This document shows positions 20,772-30,077 of a stretch of 64,000 bases of DNA, piece by piece; the stretch's first letter is position 1; every line of letters starts with the position of its first letter. The DNA comes from Methylotenera sp. (GTDB lineage Bacteria; Pseudomonadota; Gammaproteobacteria; Burkholderiales; Methylophilaceae), in contig JABFQV010000002.1 of NCBI GenBank assembly GCA_013141495.1, forward strand, positions 1 through 64,000. Reading direction: 5' to 3'. The notes beneath the pieces are model-generated. The model had not been told where the DNA came from. It ran no database searches and saw nothing but the letters and a program-made list of their open reading frames with translations. Made by a program: the position numbers and the translations under genes.

Positions 20772-22331
20772 ATGATCGATACAATCAAAGAGTTATTTTC
20801 ACTCTCGCCAGTTTTGGCTTGGAGTCTCGTGAGCACGTTGCTAGCGTTAGTTATCGTGATCGCCTTGTGGGATAAGGTTTCTTGGATGTGGTTAAACTTC
20901 TCGATGGATTGGTGGCGTACTTCTAGTCTGTCTAAGGATCTTAATAAAGACACAGCCAACTCAGCTTGGTTTAAAGCAGAAAAAGCTTTATGTAGAGAAT
21001 ATAAGAAATTTATTCGACTCCAAAGCCAAGCTGATTTTGATGAGAAAGTAGATTATCTGACTAAAGCAGGCGACAATGGCCGCTCGCCAACGCCTACTTG
21101 GATTTTTGTACTAACCGCAATTTTGGTGTTTATTGAGGCTATGGGGTTTAGTTATGTGTTGGCAGGCTATACCATCCCTGGTGCTAGTGAAACCACACAA
21201 CAATATGGTGCATTAGGTATTGCCTTTTTGATTTCTATTATTTTATTTGCATTTACGCACTTCGCAGGACATGAGCTTTATGTGTCTAATAAAATAAAAC
21301 ATGCGAGACGTGAGTGGTCTGAAGATGGGCGTAAACAGAAATTTACGACGGATACTATCGCTTTAGCTGGCAAAAAGAATAGTAGTGATGATGGGCAGCC
21401 CAGCTATACGCAAATGGTGAATCGGGTCGGTACACATGAAAACTATATGATGACGTATGTCACCATTGCTTGTGTATTGATTGTAGCGATTGGTGCTACT
21501 TACGTGCGCGGGCAAGTATTAGAGAAAATGCTACAGCAGACTGTGGTAAATAGTCAAAATCAAGCTGAACTTGGATTATCCATAACCGAGGATGGCTTAA
21601 ATATGACGGTTAAAGGCGCAGATGACTCTGCTTTGCCTGATGCTGATAAGGCGCAAAACCAAGCTTCAAAAGACAAAGCCGTGCAGGATGAAGTCAGTAT
21701 AGACAGGCATGGTGGTTGGGGTACATTTATCATTTTGGCATTTATTTTTATCTTTTTGCAATTACTTGGCGTTCTTTTTGGATACAAATGGGGTTTTGCT
21801 GGTAGAGATAGCAAATCTGCCTATAAAGCGATAGGTAGCGGTCGCTATACGTCCTATGCGGATGTGCGTCAACGCTATAGCGAAGTAGCCGATACCGCAC
21901 AAGCCAAGCTTGAGAATTTGCAACAAAAGTTGATGAAACGTAATGTCGATATTGGCACGGAAGGGATGCACACAAAAAACACCTTCCTAGAGTTTATGAA
22001 AATGGCGCGTTTGGAAGAGTCTGGAGACAGGGCAGATCAAGATAGTCATACCACTCGTCAGGCTGTAAAAGATAGTGCTACCTCTAGTGTGCAAGAGCCT
22101 ACGCCCAAGCCAGCAGAAGTGGATGCACCTCTGACAGTTCACCAAGCGATGCAACAATTAAATGCATTACAAGATAAAGAGGATAAGCGAGCCTACATTA
22201 AAAGCCTGCCTGTTTCTATGCAAGAGGAAGTCAAAAGCGCGCTGGCACTGGCAAAAGCTGAAGAAGCAAAAAAGGCGCAAGATCAAGCTAAATTAGCGCA
22301 ATTAGATGCAGAGCTGGATGATTTGCTATGA
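20772..22331 (+). CDS. Multi-pass membrane protein of unknown function
   Basis: About five hydrophobic segments and a charged, Q/A-rich C-terminal tail; ATGA overlap with the next gene. Confidence 0.75.
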   Translation: MIDTIKELFSLSPVLAWSLVSTLLALVIVIALWDKVSWMWLNFSMDWWRTSSLSKDLNKDTANSAWFKAEKALCREYKKFIRLQSQADFDEKVDYLTKAGDNGRSPTPTWIFVLTAILVFIEAMGFSYVLAGYTIPGASETTQQYGALGIAFLISIILFAFTHFAGHELYVSNKIKHARREWSEDGRKQKFTTDTIALAGKKNSSDDGQPSYTQMVNRVGTHENYMMTYVTIACVLIVAIGATYVRGQVLEKMLQQTVVNSQNQAELGLSITEDGLNMTVKGADDSALPDADKAQNQASKDKAVQDEVSIDRHGGWGTFIILAFIFIFLQLLGVLFGYKWGFAGRDSKSAYKAIGSGRYTSYADVRQRYSEVADTAQAKLENLQQKLMKRNVDIGTEGMHTKNTFLEFMKMARLEESGDRADQDSHTTRQAVKDSATSSVQEPTPKPAEVDAPLTVHQAMQQLNALQDKEDKRAYIKSLPVSMQEEVKSALALAKAEEAKKAQDQAKLAQLDAELDDLL

Positions 22332-23176
22332 AAACTTTTACGATGAAACAGGGCTTTCTGATGACCTCGTGCTTCATCGCCTCAAGTTTGGCTGTGGCTG
22401 GGCAAATGAATGCGATACCGACTTGCTACAATGCAAAAATAACAGCGCCCAATGAGAATGTTGAAACGGAGTTGTTTGTGATTATCGATCAAACCACCCC
22501 GTTTGATGCAAGGCTTAAGCAAGCTGTGGCTGAAAATGTACGCCCCTTTTTGCAAAGCAATCATGCCTTTTCTGTGACGCAGTTTTCAGCTTTTACACAA
22601 GGGCATTACACTGAAGTGCTTGTTTCAGGCAAACTAGATGCAACGCTAGCGCAAAAGCAGCGCGATGATATTTCTAAACCAGTATTGGCGAAATATGATC
22701 AATGTATCGCCCTGCAAACAAAGCAGGCTTCTCGGCTTTTAGGCGGTGCAATGAAGTCATCATTTAGTGCAGACAATAGTACAATTACTAAATCAGACGT
22801 ATTTGCCAGCCTCAAAGACATTTCAAGCAAAGTTAAACAATCCAAAGCGGACACAAAAGTCGTGTTAATAGCTTCGGATATGCTGGAAAATTCTTCTATT
22901 ACCAGCTTCTATGCCAAGCAAGCAGTGCGCCAAATCAACCCTGAAAAAGAGCTTAAATTAGCGGAAGACAGCCAAATGTTTGCTGATTTTGCTGGTGCCA
23001 AAGTGTATGTGATTGGCGCTGGGCTATTAGCTGAGGATGCTAAACAAGCAAAAGGCGTTTATCGCTCACCGCAAATAATGCAGGCACTGGCAACTTTCTG
23101 GAAAGCTTGGTTTCATAAATCCAATGCCGAGTTGATTGAGTTTGGGCAGCCTGCACTATTAAACCCCGTTCGTTAA
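22328..23176 (+). CDS. Secreted VWA-like protein of unknown function
   Basis: N-terminal signal-like segment; ELFVIIDQTTPFDARLKQA...TKVVLIASDMLENSS...AKVYVIGAGL resembles a VWA fold with degenerate MIDAS. Confidence 0.6.
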   Translation: MKTFTMKQGFLMTSCFIASSLAVAGQMNAIPTCYNAKITAPNENVETELFVIIDQTTPFDARLKQAVAENVRPFLQSNHAFSVTQFSAFTQGHYTEVLVSGKLDATLAQKQRDDISKPVLAKYDQCIALQTKQASRLLGGAMKSSFSADNSTITKSDVFASLKDISSKVKQSKADTKVVLIASDMLENSSITSFYAKQAVRQINPEKELKLAEDSQMFADFAGAKVYVIGAGLLAEDAKQAKGVYRSPQIMQALATFWKAWFHKSNAELIEFGQPALLNPVR

Positions 23177-23210
23177 TTGCTAATTCATCACAATTAGAGG
23201 ATCGATACGT

Positions 23211-23405
23211 ATGCGTTTACTGATAGCATTTATTTTACCTTGGCTCACATTTTTTACGATAGGTCGTCCTATTGCAGGCACTATTTGCTTGATATTCCAA
23301 ATCACAATCATCGGTTGGATACCTGCAACTATTTGGGCAGTATATGCATTAAGTCAATATAAAACAGACAAAAAAATTGAGGCCGCACTACAAAAGCATT
23401 CATGA
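23211..23405 (+). CDS. PMP3/YqaE-like (UPF0057) small membrane protein
   Basis: 64 aa, two TM: LLIAFILPWLTFFTIGRPIAGTICLIFQITIIGWIPATIWAVYAL. Confidence 0.8.
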   Translation: MRLLIAFILPWLTFFTIGRPIAGTICLIFQITIIGWIPATIWAVYALSQYKTDKKIEAALQKHS

Positions 23406-23467
23406 AAGTAGCGGATATTAAAGAAGGAAAATTCTGCTTGCCATTGCATCAATAAAGGGAATCAACA

Positions 23468-24298
23468 ATGAGTGCTATTTTAAGTTTTATCGGTAGTTTA
23501 TTGACATTTTTACTATTTATTGCACTTGTCGTCGTAGCTATCGCTTTTTGGGGTTATAACACTTTACGTTCGTTATCAGAAAATATCCGTGAAGGTTGGT
23601 CTAACATTGGGGTGGTCGCAAAAAAACAGGTTTCTCTTATCAATCAACTGCAAGATGTAGTAAAGGGTTATCAGGAGTCTGAAAAGCTAGTGATGCTTAA
23701 AGTGTCTAGTGATGTATCATCGGCTAATCAATTGGCGCAATTTCATCAACAATCGAGCATGCTACTTTCGGCGGTTGGAAGCATGGCGCAAAAGTTTCCA
23801 GAGTTAAAAGCTAACGAACAATACCAACGGATTATTGATAGCATTCAAACTTGTGAGGCTCAACTTGAATCAGCGCGTCAAAAATATAATGCGGCGGTTA
23901 AGGCTTACAATGTCAAACGCAGTTCTATCCCCCACGTATTATATGCATCAACCTTGGGGTTTAAAAATGCCCCCTATCTTGAGTTTGATGGAGAAACGCC
24001 TTTACTAGAAGTTGGTACAATGAAAACTTTTGTTACGGACGATGACGGCGAACGTATCAACATATTATTAGGGCAAGCTGGTAATAAGCTTTTAGAGGTC
24101 GGTAACAAGGCCATTGAAAGTAGTAAGCAAATTGCTGATGCAGCGCATGAGAAAATAAAACAAATCCAAGAAACAAAAACTGGCGCTAACGTTTCTCAAG
24201 ATAAGACTGAGTCAACTTCTACTTGCCCTGCTTGTGGTGTAAGTGTTTCTACAGCAAGTGCTTTTTGTAACCACTGTGGCACTAAACTCAGCACCTGA
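23468..24298 (+). CDS. LemA-like membrane protein with C-terminal zinc ribbon
   Basis: N-terminal TM; YNTLRSLSENIREGWSNIGVVAKKQVSLINQLQDVVKGY...YNAAVKAYNVKRSSIPHVL; CPACGVSVSTASAFCNHCG. Confidence 0.82.
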   Translation: MSAILSFIGSLLTFLLFIALVVVAIAFWGYNTLRSLSENIREGWSNIGVVAKKQVSLINQLQDVVKGYQESEKLVMLKVSSDVSSANQLAQFHQQSSMLLSAVGSMAQKFPELKANEQYQRIIDSIQTCEAQLESARQKYNAAVKAYNVKRSSIPHVLYASTLGFKNAPYLEFDGETPLLEVGTMKTFVTDDDGERINILLGQAGNKLLEVGNKAIESSKQIADAAHEKIKQIQETKTGANVSQDKTESTSTCPACGVSVSTASAFCNHCGTKLST

Positions 24299-24422
24299 CT
24301 GCAGGGAGTCTCTAAAAATTCACCTAAAATTAATACTTCTTGGATTGACTATAAAAATGTAATTTTTATAGGTCCCCTTAATTGAGCATCGGCAGGGTAG
24401 CAATGTTGGGTATAATCACGTC

Positions 24423-25805
24423 ATGGCTGATGAACAATTAGATGCACTTAAAATCCCCCCCCACTCAGTAGAAGCAGAGCAATCTGTCATTGGTGGTTTG
24501 CTGCTCGAAAATGAAGCGCTGGATAAAGTTGCGGATATTTTAAGCGCACAAGATTTTTATCGATATGACCATAAGCTTATTTTTCAGCACATTGCTAAAC
24601 TGATTGAGCATAATAAACCTGCCGACATTGTGACGGTGGCAGAATCGTTAGAAAACTCTGCTGAGCTTTCAGGCGTAGGCGGCATTGCCTATTTGGGCAC
24701 GTTGGCACAAAACACGCCTACAGCGGCTAATATACGGCGCTATGCAGAAATAGTGCATGAGCGTTATGTGATGCGTCAATTGGTGGTAGTGGGGTCTGGC
24801 ATTGCCGAGAGCGCTTACGCGCCGAACGGTCGTGATGCGCAGCAGTTGTTGGATGAAGCTGAGGCTAAGATATTTCAGATTGCAGAGGGTGGTAAACGTA
24901 GCACTGAAGGCTTCGTGGATATTAAAGTATTGTTGCCACAAGTGGCTGACCGTATTGATCAATTATTTTCGCGTGACAATCAGTCTGATGTCACTGGCGT
25001 ACCGACAGGGTTCGCTGATTTGGATTCAATGACCTCCGGCATGCAGGGCGGTGATTTAATCATCGTCGCAGGGCGACCTTCTATGGGTAAAACGGCATTT
25101 TCACTCAACATGGCCGAAAATGTGGCGCTGGATACTGGGCTACCTGTTGCCGTGTTCTCGATGGAAATGGCGTCAACACAGCTTGCAATGCGGATGATAG
25201 GCTCAGTAGGGCGCTTGGATCAACATCGTATGCGCACGGGTAAGTTGGAAGATGAAGATTGGGAAAAACTGACGACTGCGCTGGGCAAACTCAACGAGGC
25301 GCCTATTTTTATTGATGAGGGCGCGGGTTTAAGCAGCTTTGATGTGCGTGCAAGAGCGCGACGATTGCATCGCCAAACAGGCAAGCTGGGCTTGATTGTG
25401 GTCGATTACTTGCAATTGATGGCGGCACCCGCAGGGCGGCAAGGTGAAAACCGTGCCACTGAAATTTCTGAAATTTCACGTTCTCTTAAGGCGCTTGCCA
25501 AAGAGCTTGATTGTCCCGTTGTTGCACTCTCCCAACTCAATCGCAGTGTAGAGCAACGCCCAGACAAACGTCCGGTCATGAGCGATTTACGCGAATCTGG
25601 CGCGATTGAGCAAGATGCGGACGTGATTTTGTTTATCTATCGTGATGAAGTTTACAACCCTGATAGTGCCGATAAAGGCACCGCGGAAATTATTATTGCC
25701 AAGCAACGTAACGGTCCTATTGGTCGGGTTAGATTGACGTTCTTGGGTCAACATACCCGCTTTGAGAATTTTGCCGGTTCGAGTCATATGTCTGATGAAT
25801 ACTAG
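24423..25805 (+). CDS. dnaB: Replicative DNA helicase
   Basis: PPHSVEAEQSVIGGLLL, GRPSMGKTAFSLNMA, DYLQLM. Confidence 0.98.
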   Translation: MADEQLDALKIPPHSVEAEQSVIGGLLLENEALDKVADILSAQDFYRYDHKLIFQHIAKLIEHNKPADIVTVAESLENSAELSGVGGIAYLGTLAQNTPTAANIRRYAEIVHERYVMRQLVVVGSGIAESAYAPNGRDAQQLLDEAEAKIFQIAEGGKRSTEGFVDIKVLLPQVADRIDQLFSRDNQSDVTGVPTGFADLDSMTSGMQGGDLIIVAGRPSMGKTAFSLNMAENVALDTGLPVAVFSMEMASTQLAMRMIGSVGRLDQHRMRTGKLEDEDWEKLTTALGKLNEAPIFIDEGAGLSSFDVRARARRLHRQTGKLGLIVVDYLQLMAAPAGRQGENRATEISEISRSLKALAKELDCPVVALSQLNRSVEQRPDKRPVMSDLRESGAIEQDADVILFIYRDEVYNPDSADKGTAEIIIAKQRNGPIGRVRLTFLGQHTRFENFAGSSHMSDEY

Positions 25806-25814
25806 GCTGTAGTC

Positions 25815-26918
25815 ATGCGTCCAATTTTAGCGACTATTTCACAAAGTGCATTGCAACACAATTTGGCGGTTGTCAAACAGTACGCTCCGCATTCAAAAAT
25901 AATGGCTGTGGTTAAAGCCAACGGTTATGGGCATGGTTTAATCAATGTGGCCTGCGGCCTAAATACAGTTGATGGTTTTGCTGTGCTTGGCCTGAACGAG
26001 GCTATTGATTTACGTGAAGCAGGTTTTGAGCAAGCTATTTTGCTGTTAGAAGGCGTATTCAGTGCGCAAGAACTTAGAATTGCAGCAAGTTTTGGTATCA
26101 ATATAGTAGTACATTCTCTGGCGCAAATAGATATGCTGGAACATGCAAAAATAGCCCAGCCGATTGCCATTCACCTTAAAATCAATACAGGTATGAACCG
26201 TCTGGGGTTTGCGCCAACTGAGTTTTCTTTGGTATTTAATCGATTAAAAGCCTGTGAAAATGTCGCGGATATAACGCTGATGACCCACTTTGCTACGGCA
26301 GATGAGGAGCCTGGTATAGATCAGCCGCTGGCGTTGTTTCACCACACTATTAAAGAAATCAATTCGCCCAGTCCTTTACCAATATCTTTGGCAAACTCAG
26401 CCACTATCTTACGCTACCCACAAGCCCATGCTGATTGGGTGCGCCCAGGTATTATGCTGTATGGCGCTAGCCCTGTGGGTGGTACGTCAGCGATAACGTT
26501 TGGCTTAAAGCCGGTGATGCAATTTACCAGTGAAATTATTAGTGTGCAAATGCTACAAGCGGGTGATAGCGTGGGTTATGGCAACCGGTTTACTGCCAGC
26601 AAACCAACACGGGTCGGCATTGTGGCTTGTGGCTATGCGGATGGTTATCCACGCCATGCAGGTCAATATGCGGCTAGTGGCAACCAAGCTAAAGCGCCGA
26701 TTGCTGTAGCCGGTAAAGCCACACAGGTGGTTGGTCGTGTTTCCATGGATATGCTGTTTTGTGATTTAACTGATATTCCACAAGCGGGTATTGGCGCATC
26801 CGTGGAGCTATGGGGCAATAACGTGCCGGTAGATGCGGTGGCTGAAGCTGCGGGTACTGTCGGTTATGAATTATTATGTGCGGTAGCAGCGCGCGTCAAG
26901 GTGAAAATGGTTGATTGA
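25815..26918 (+). CDS. alr: Alanine racemase
   Basis: [43 protein letters not shown]. Confidence 0.97.
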   Translation: MRPILATISQSALQHNLAVVKQYAPHSKIMAVVKANGYGHGLINVACGLNTVDGFAVLGLNEAIDLREAGFEQAILLLEGVFSAQELRIAASFGINIVVHSLAQIDMLEHAKIAQPIAIHLKINTGMNRLGFAPTEFSLVFNRLKACENVADITLMTHFATADEEPGIDQPLALFHHTIKEINSPSPLPISLANSATILRYPQAHADWVRPGIMLYGASPVGGTSAITFGLKPVMQFTSEIISVQMLQAGDSVGYGNRFTASKPTRVGIVACGYADGYPRHAGQYAASGNQAKAPIAVAGKATQVVGRVSMDMLFCDLTDIPQAGIGASVELWGNNVPVDAVAEAAGTVGYELLCAVAARVKVKMVD

Positions 26919-28303
26919 TGGCTAAAGCAAAAACGGTTTATACCTGTACAGAATGCGGTGCCAGCGAGCCTAAATGGCAAGGCCAATGTCCAAGCTGTAT
27001 GGCATGGAACACTTTGGTCGAGAGTATTGAAGAAACCGCCACCACCAACCGCTACGCTAATAAATTTGAGGGTTTGGCGCAAAGTAGCACCCTGCAAAAA
27101 TTAAGTAGCATCAAAGCCGCAGATATTGCACGTCAGCCGACGGGCATCAGTGAGTTTGACCGCGTGCTGGGCGGCGGTTTAGTCGAAGGTGGTGTGGTGC
27201 TGATCGGTGGCGACCCTGGTATTGGTAAATCCACTTTGTTGCTACAAGTGCTGTGTCATTTAGGTGGCCGCAAAAATGGTAAAGCCTGCCAAGCGATTTA
27301 CGTGAGCGGTGAAGAGTCACCGCAACAAATCGCCATGCGCGCCAAGCGTTTAGGCTTGGATGCCAGTGAAGTTGAATTATTGGCTGAAATCAACCTTGAG
27401 AAAATTTTAGCCACGCTACAAACACATAAACCCAATATTGCGGTGATTGACTCTATCCAAACGGTGTATTCCGAGGCGCTACAATCTGCCCCGGGTTCGG
27501 TGGCACAAGTGCGCGAATGCTCGGCACAGCTTACACGGATGGCCAAGCAGCTGGGCATTACGGTGATTTTAGTCGGGCATGTTACTAAAGATGGCACGCT
27601 CGCAGGGCCACGTGTGCTGGAGCATATTGTCGATACCGTGTTGTATTTTGAGGGCGACCAAAACTCCAGCTTTAGACTGATCCGCGCATTTAAAAACCGC
27701 TTCGGTGCCGTGAATGAGCTTGGCGTATTTGCCATGACCGAGCACGGCCTGCGCGAAGTTTCTAACCCATCGGCTTTATTTCTGTCGCACCATGAAAGCC
27801 AAGTGTCTGGTAGCTGTATTACAGTAACAATGGAAGGCACGCGTCCTTTATTGATTGAAATTCAAGCACTGGTAGATGAAAGCCATGCGCCTAATGCCAA
27901 GCGTTTGTGCGTAGGCTTGGAGCAAAACCGTCTGGCCATGTTGCTAGCCGTTTTGCACCGTCATGCGGGCATCCCGTGTTTTGATCAGGACGTGTTCATT
28001 AACGCGGTTGGCGGTGTGAAAATCAGTGAGCCAGCGGTAGATTTAGCTGTGTTGTTATCGATCGTTTCTTCTTTAAAAAACAATCCATTAGAGAGTAAAC
28101 TTATTGTATTTGGTGAGGTTGGCTTAGCCGGTGAAGTGCGTCCGGTACAGGGCGGGCTGGTGCGTTTGAAAGAAGCGGCAAAACTTGGATTTACTAAAGC
28201 CATTGTACCCAAAGCCAATGCCCCCAAACAGCGTATTGAAGGTATAGAAGTGATAGGGGTTGAGCGGTTGGAGCAGGCTTTAAATCAACTTAGAAATCAA
28301 TAA
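26918..28303 (+). CDS. radA: DNA repair protein RadA
   Basis: Zinc finger CTECGASEPKWQGQCPSC, GGDPGIGKSTLLLQ, KNRFG motif. Confidence 0.97.
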   Translation: MAKAKTVYTCTECGASEPKWQGQCPSCMAWNTLVESIEETATTNRYANKFEGLAQSSTLQKLSSIKAADIARQPTGISEFDRVLGGGLVEGGVVLIGGDPGIGKSTLLLQVLCHLGGRKNGKACQAIYVSGEESPQQIAMRAKRLGLDASEVELLAEINLEKILATLQTHKPNIAVIDSIQTVYSEALQSAPGSVAQVRECSAQLTRMAKQLGITVILVGHVTKDGTLAGPRVLEHIVDTVLYFEGDQNSSFRLIRAFKNRFGAVNELGVFAMTEHGLREVSNPSALFLSHHESQVSGSCITVTMEGTRPLLIEIQALVDESHAPNAKRLCVGLEQNRLAMLLAVLHRHAGIPCFDQDVFINAVGGVKISEPAVDLAVLLSIVSSLKNNPLESKLIVFGEVGLAGEVRPVQGGLVRLKEAAKLGFTKAIVPKANAPKQRIEGIEVIGVERLEQALNQLRNQ

Positions 28304-28315
28304 TAGGGGATTTGA

Positions 28316-28710
28316 AACCTTTGCACCACAAGGGTACTCCGATCAGACAAAACTGATAAGTACTACTAAGCCTGCTTTGCAGGCAAGCATTACTAATTTT
28401 CTAAGTGCTAAGCCAGTATTTGGCTTCCCCACATAATATATGAGCTATACCAGTGCTTGGCATCCCCGCAGAATATATCTGCTAAAGCAGATTATTCATG
28501 CGTGAAAGCTCATTATTCTGAGTGAAAGCACTTGAAAAGTCGTATGCATGAAGTTATTTTACCTCTAAAGACCTCCCGACCTGTCATTCTGAGCATAGCG
28601 AAGAATCCAGATGATTGGCTGATTGCAATGGATTCTTCGCTATGCTCAGAATGACGGTTTTTGACACTTTTGCTAAAAATTGAGTCAGTTCTTGTTTTGT
28701 GCAAAGGTCT
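28316..28710. repeat. Mosaic repeat island bounded by ACCTTTGCAC inverted repeats, containing hairpins and a 37-bp-period duplication
   Basis: AAACCTTTGCACCACAAG at left and reverse complement AGACCTTTGCACAAAACAAG at right; internal GCCTGCTTTGCAGGC; 28413-28447 vs 28450-28484 imperfect direct repeat; 27-bp perfect hairpin 28583-28609/28629-28655. Confidence 0.75.
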
Positions 28711-28712
28711 TA

Positions 28713-30044
28713 CTATTTATTAACTTTAGCGATTAAATCCGCACAAGTAATACCGCTTCTAATCGCGCCTTCAATCGTGGCTGGGTACTCTGCATGCGTA
28801 TAATCACCGGCCAGAAATAGCTGTGGCTGTGCTGTTTTATTACCAGGTCTGGCTAGGTTGGGGGTGCATGCAAAAGTTGCACGTTTTTCTGCAATCACTT
28901 TATGCCACAATGGTTTTGGTAAATGTGGAAAAGCGCGATTAAGTTCTTTGGCCACGTTAAGCGCAAGCGCATCCTGCTTCATTTTTTGATGGTTACCTTC
29001 AGCGCTCACAATAACCGCTATTAGGCCTTTTTGACCACAAAGCTGACCTCTATCAAACGCCCATTGCCCAATAGTATTGCTTAAACCTGACATCACTGTT
29101 GGCAATTGTATTTCAGCAGGATATTGTAAATAGATGGTGTAGATGGGCTGATATTGATAGGTTTGGGTAGCTTCAAGCGTGCGCTCAAGTTTAGGCAGTG
29201 ATGCTAAAAGCTGGTCAATGCGTGCCGGTGATATGGCAACAATAACATGGCTGAAAGTTGATTTCCCATCTCGCGTTTCTAAGCTAAAGCTATTGTTTTC
29301 AATCTGCAGGTGGCGAATACGCTGATTGAGCTTAATCACACCGCTTTTTTTTTGTATAAAGCTTGCCAGTGGTTGCGAGATTATTTGTGATAAATCTAAC
29401 CGAGGTAATAAAAAGTCACTATTAGTTTTACTGCCAGTAAAAGAATCTCTAAGCACGTTCAAAAATATACGCGTACTTGCCTTGTCAATAGGCGTATTGA
29501 GTGCGGCTAGGCATAGCGGCTCCCATAACAGTTCAATAAGCCGTACCGTTTGTTGGTGACTAATTAAGAACTCCTCTAACGGGCGGTCACTGATTATTTC
29601 ATACCGGGTATTTTTAAGGTAGCGCATCAGTTTTAATGCTGCGACACGCTCTGATAAGCTGATGCCTCTGCAACATAAAAAGCCAAAAAGCATATTAAGC
29701 GGTGCAGGTAGAAAACTGGCTGATTTGAGAGAGAATACAGACTTTGCAGCAGCAGACTGCATGTTGATCTGTAACGGTTGGCGCAAAAATACTTGATTTT
29801 CATCGACGCCTACTTTTTTTAATAAGGCTAAAGTCTCAGTGTACGCGCCTAATAAAATATGCTGGCCGTTGTCCAGTAATTGCATTAAATCGTTATTTTC
29901 AACCACGATGGTACGCGCGCGCCCACCTAATTGAGAGCTGGCCTCAAACACCGTCACGGCATAACCACGCTCTGCTAGATTTGCCGCAGCACTAAGCCCC
30001 GCGCAACCGCCGCCAATCACCGCAATCCGAGTATTATTTGTCAT
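28713..30044 (-). CDS. hpnE: Hydroxysqualene dehydroxylase / squalene-associated FAD desaturase
   Basis: FAD motif VIGGGCAGLSAAANLAERGYAVTVFEAS; context hpnC-hpnD-hpnE. Confidence 0.9.
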   Translation of the reverse strand: MTNNTRIAVIGGGCAGLSAAANLAERGYAVTVFEASSQLGGRARTIVVENNDLMQLLDNGQHILLGAYTETLALLKKVGVDENQVFLRQPLQINMQSAAAKSVFSLKSASFLPAPLNMLFGFLCCRGISLSERVAALKLMRYLKNTRYEIISDRPLEEFLISHQQTVRLIELLWEPLCLAALNTPIDKASTRIFLNVLRDSFTGSKTNSDFLLPRLDLSQIISQPLASFIQKKSGVIKLNQRIRHLQIENNSFSLETRDGKSTFSHVIVAISPARIDQLLASLPKLERTLEATQTYQYQPIYTIYLQYPAEIQLPTVMSGLSNTIGQWAFDRGQLCGQKGLIAVIVSAEGNHQKMKQDALALNVAKELNRAFPHLPKPLWHKVIAEKRATFACTPNLARPGNKTAQPQLFLAGDYTHAEYPATIEGAIRSGITCADLIAKVNK

Positions 30045-30077
30045 TTAGGGGCGCTCGTATATTCACTCAAAACGCCT

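Noticed and set aside
18976-24298. Zorya-type defence system hypothesis
   Set aside because: OmpA-like and multi-TM proteins are suggestive, but there is no MotA-like sequence, helicase or nuclease; not called as Zorya
28513-28704. 63-aa minus-strand ORF between radA and hpnE
   Set aside because: Translates the palindromic repeat (RHSEHSEESIA...); typical repeat-derived false ORF
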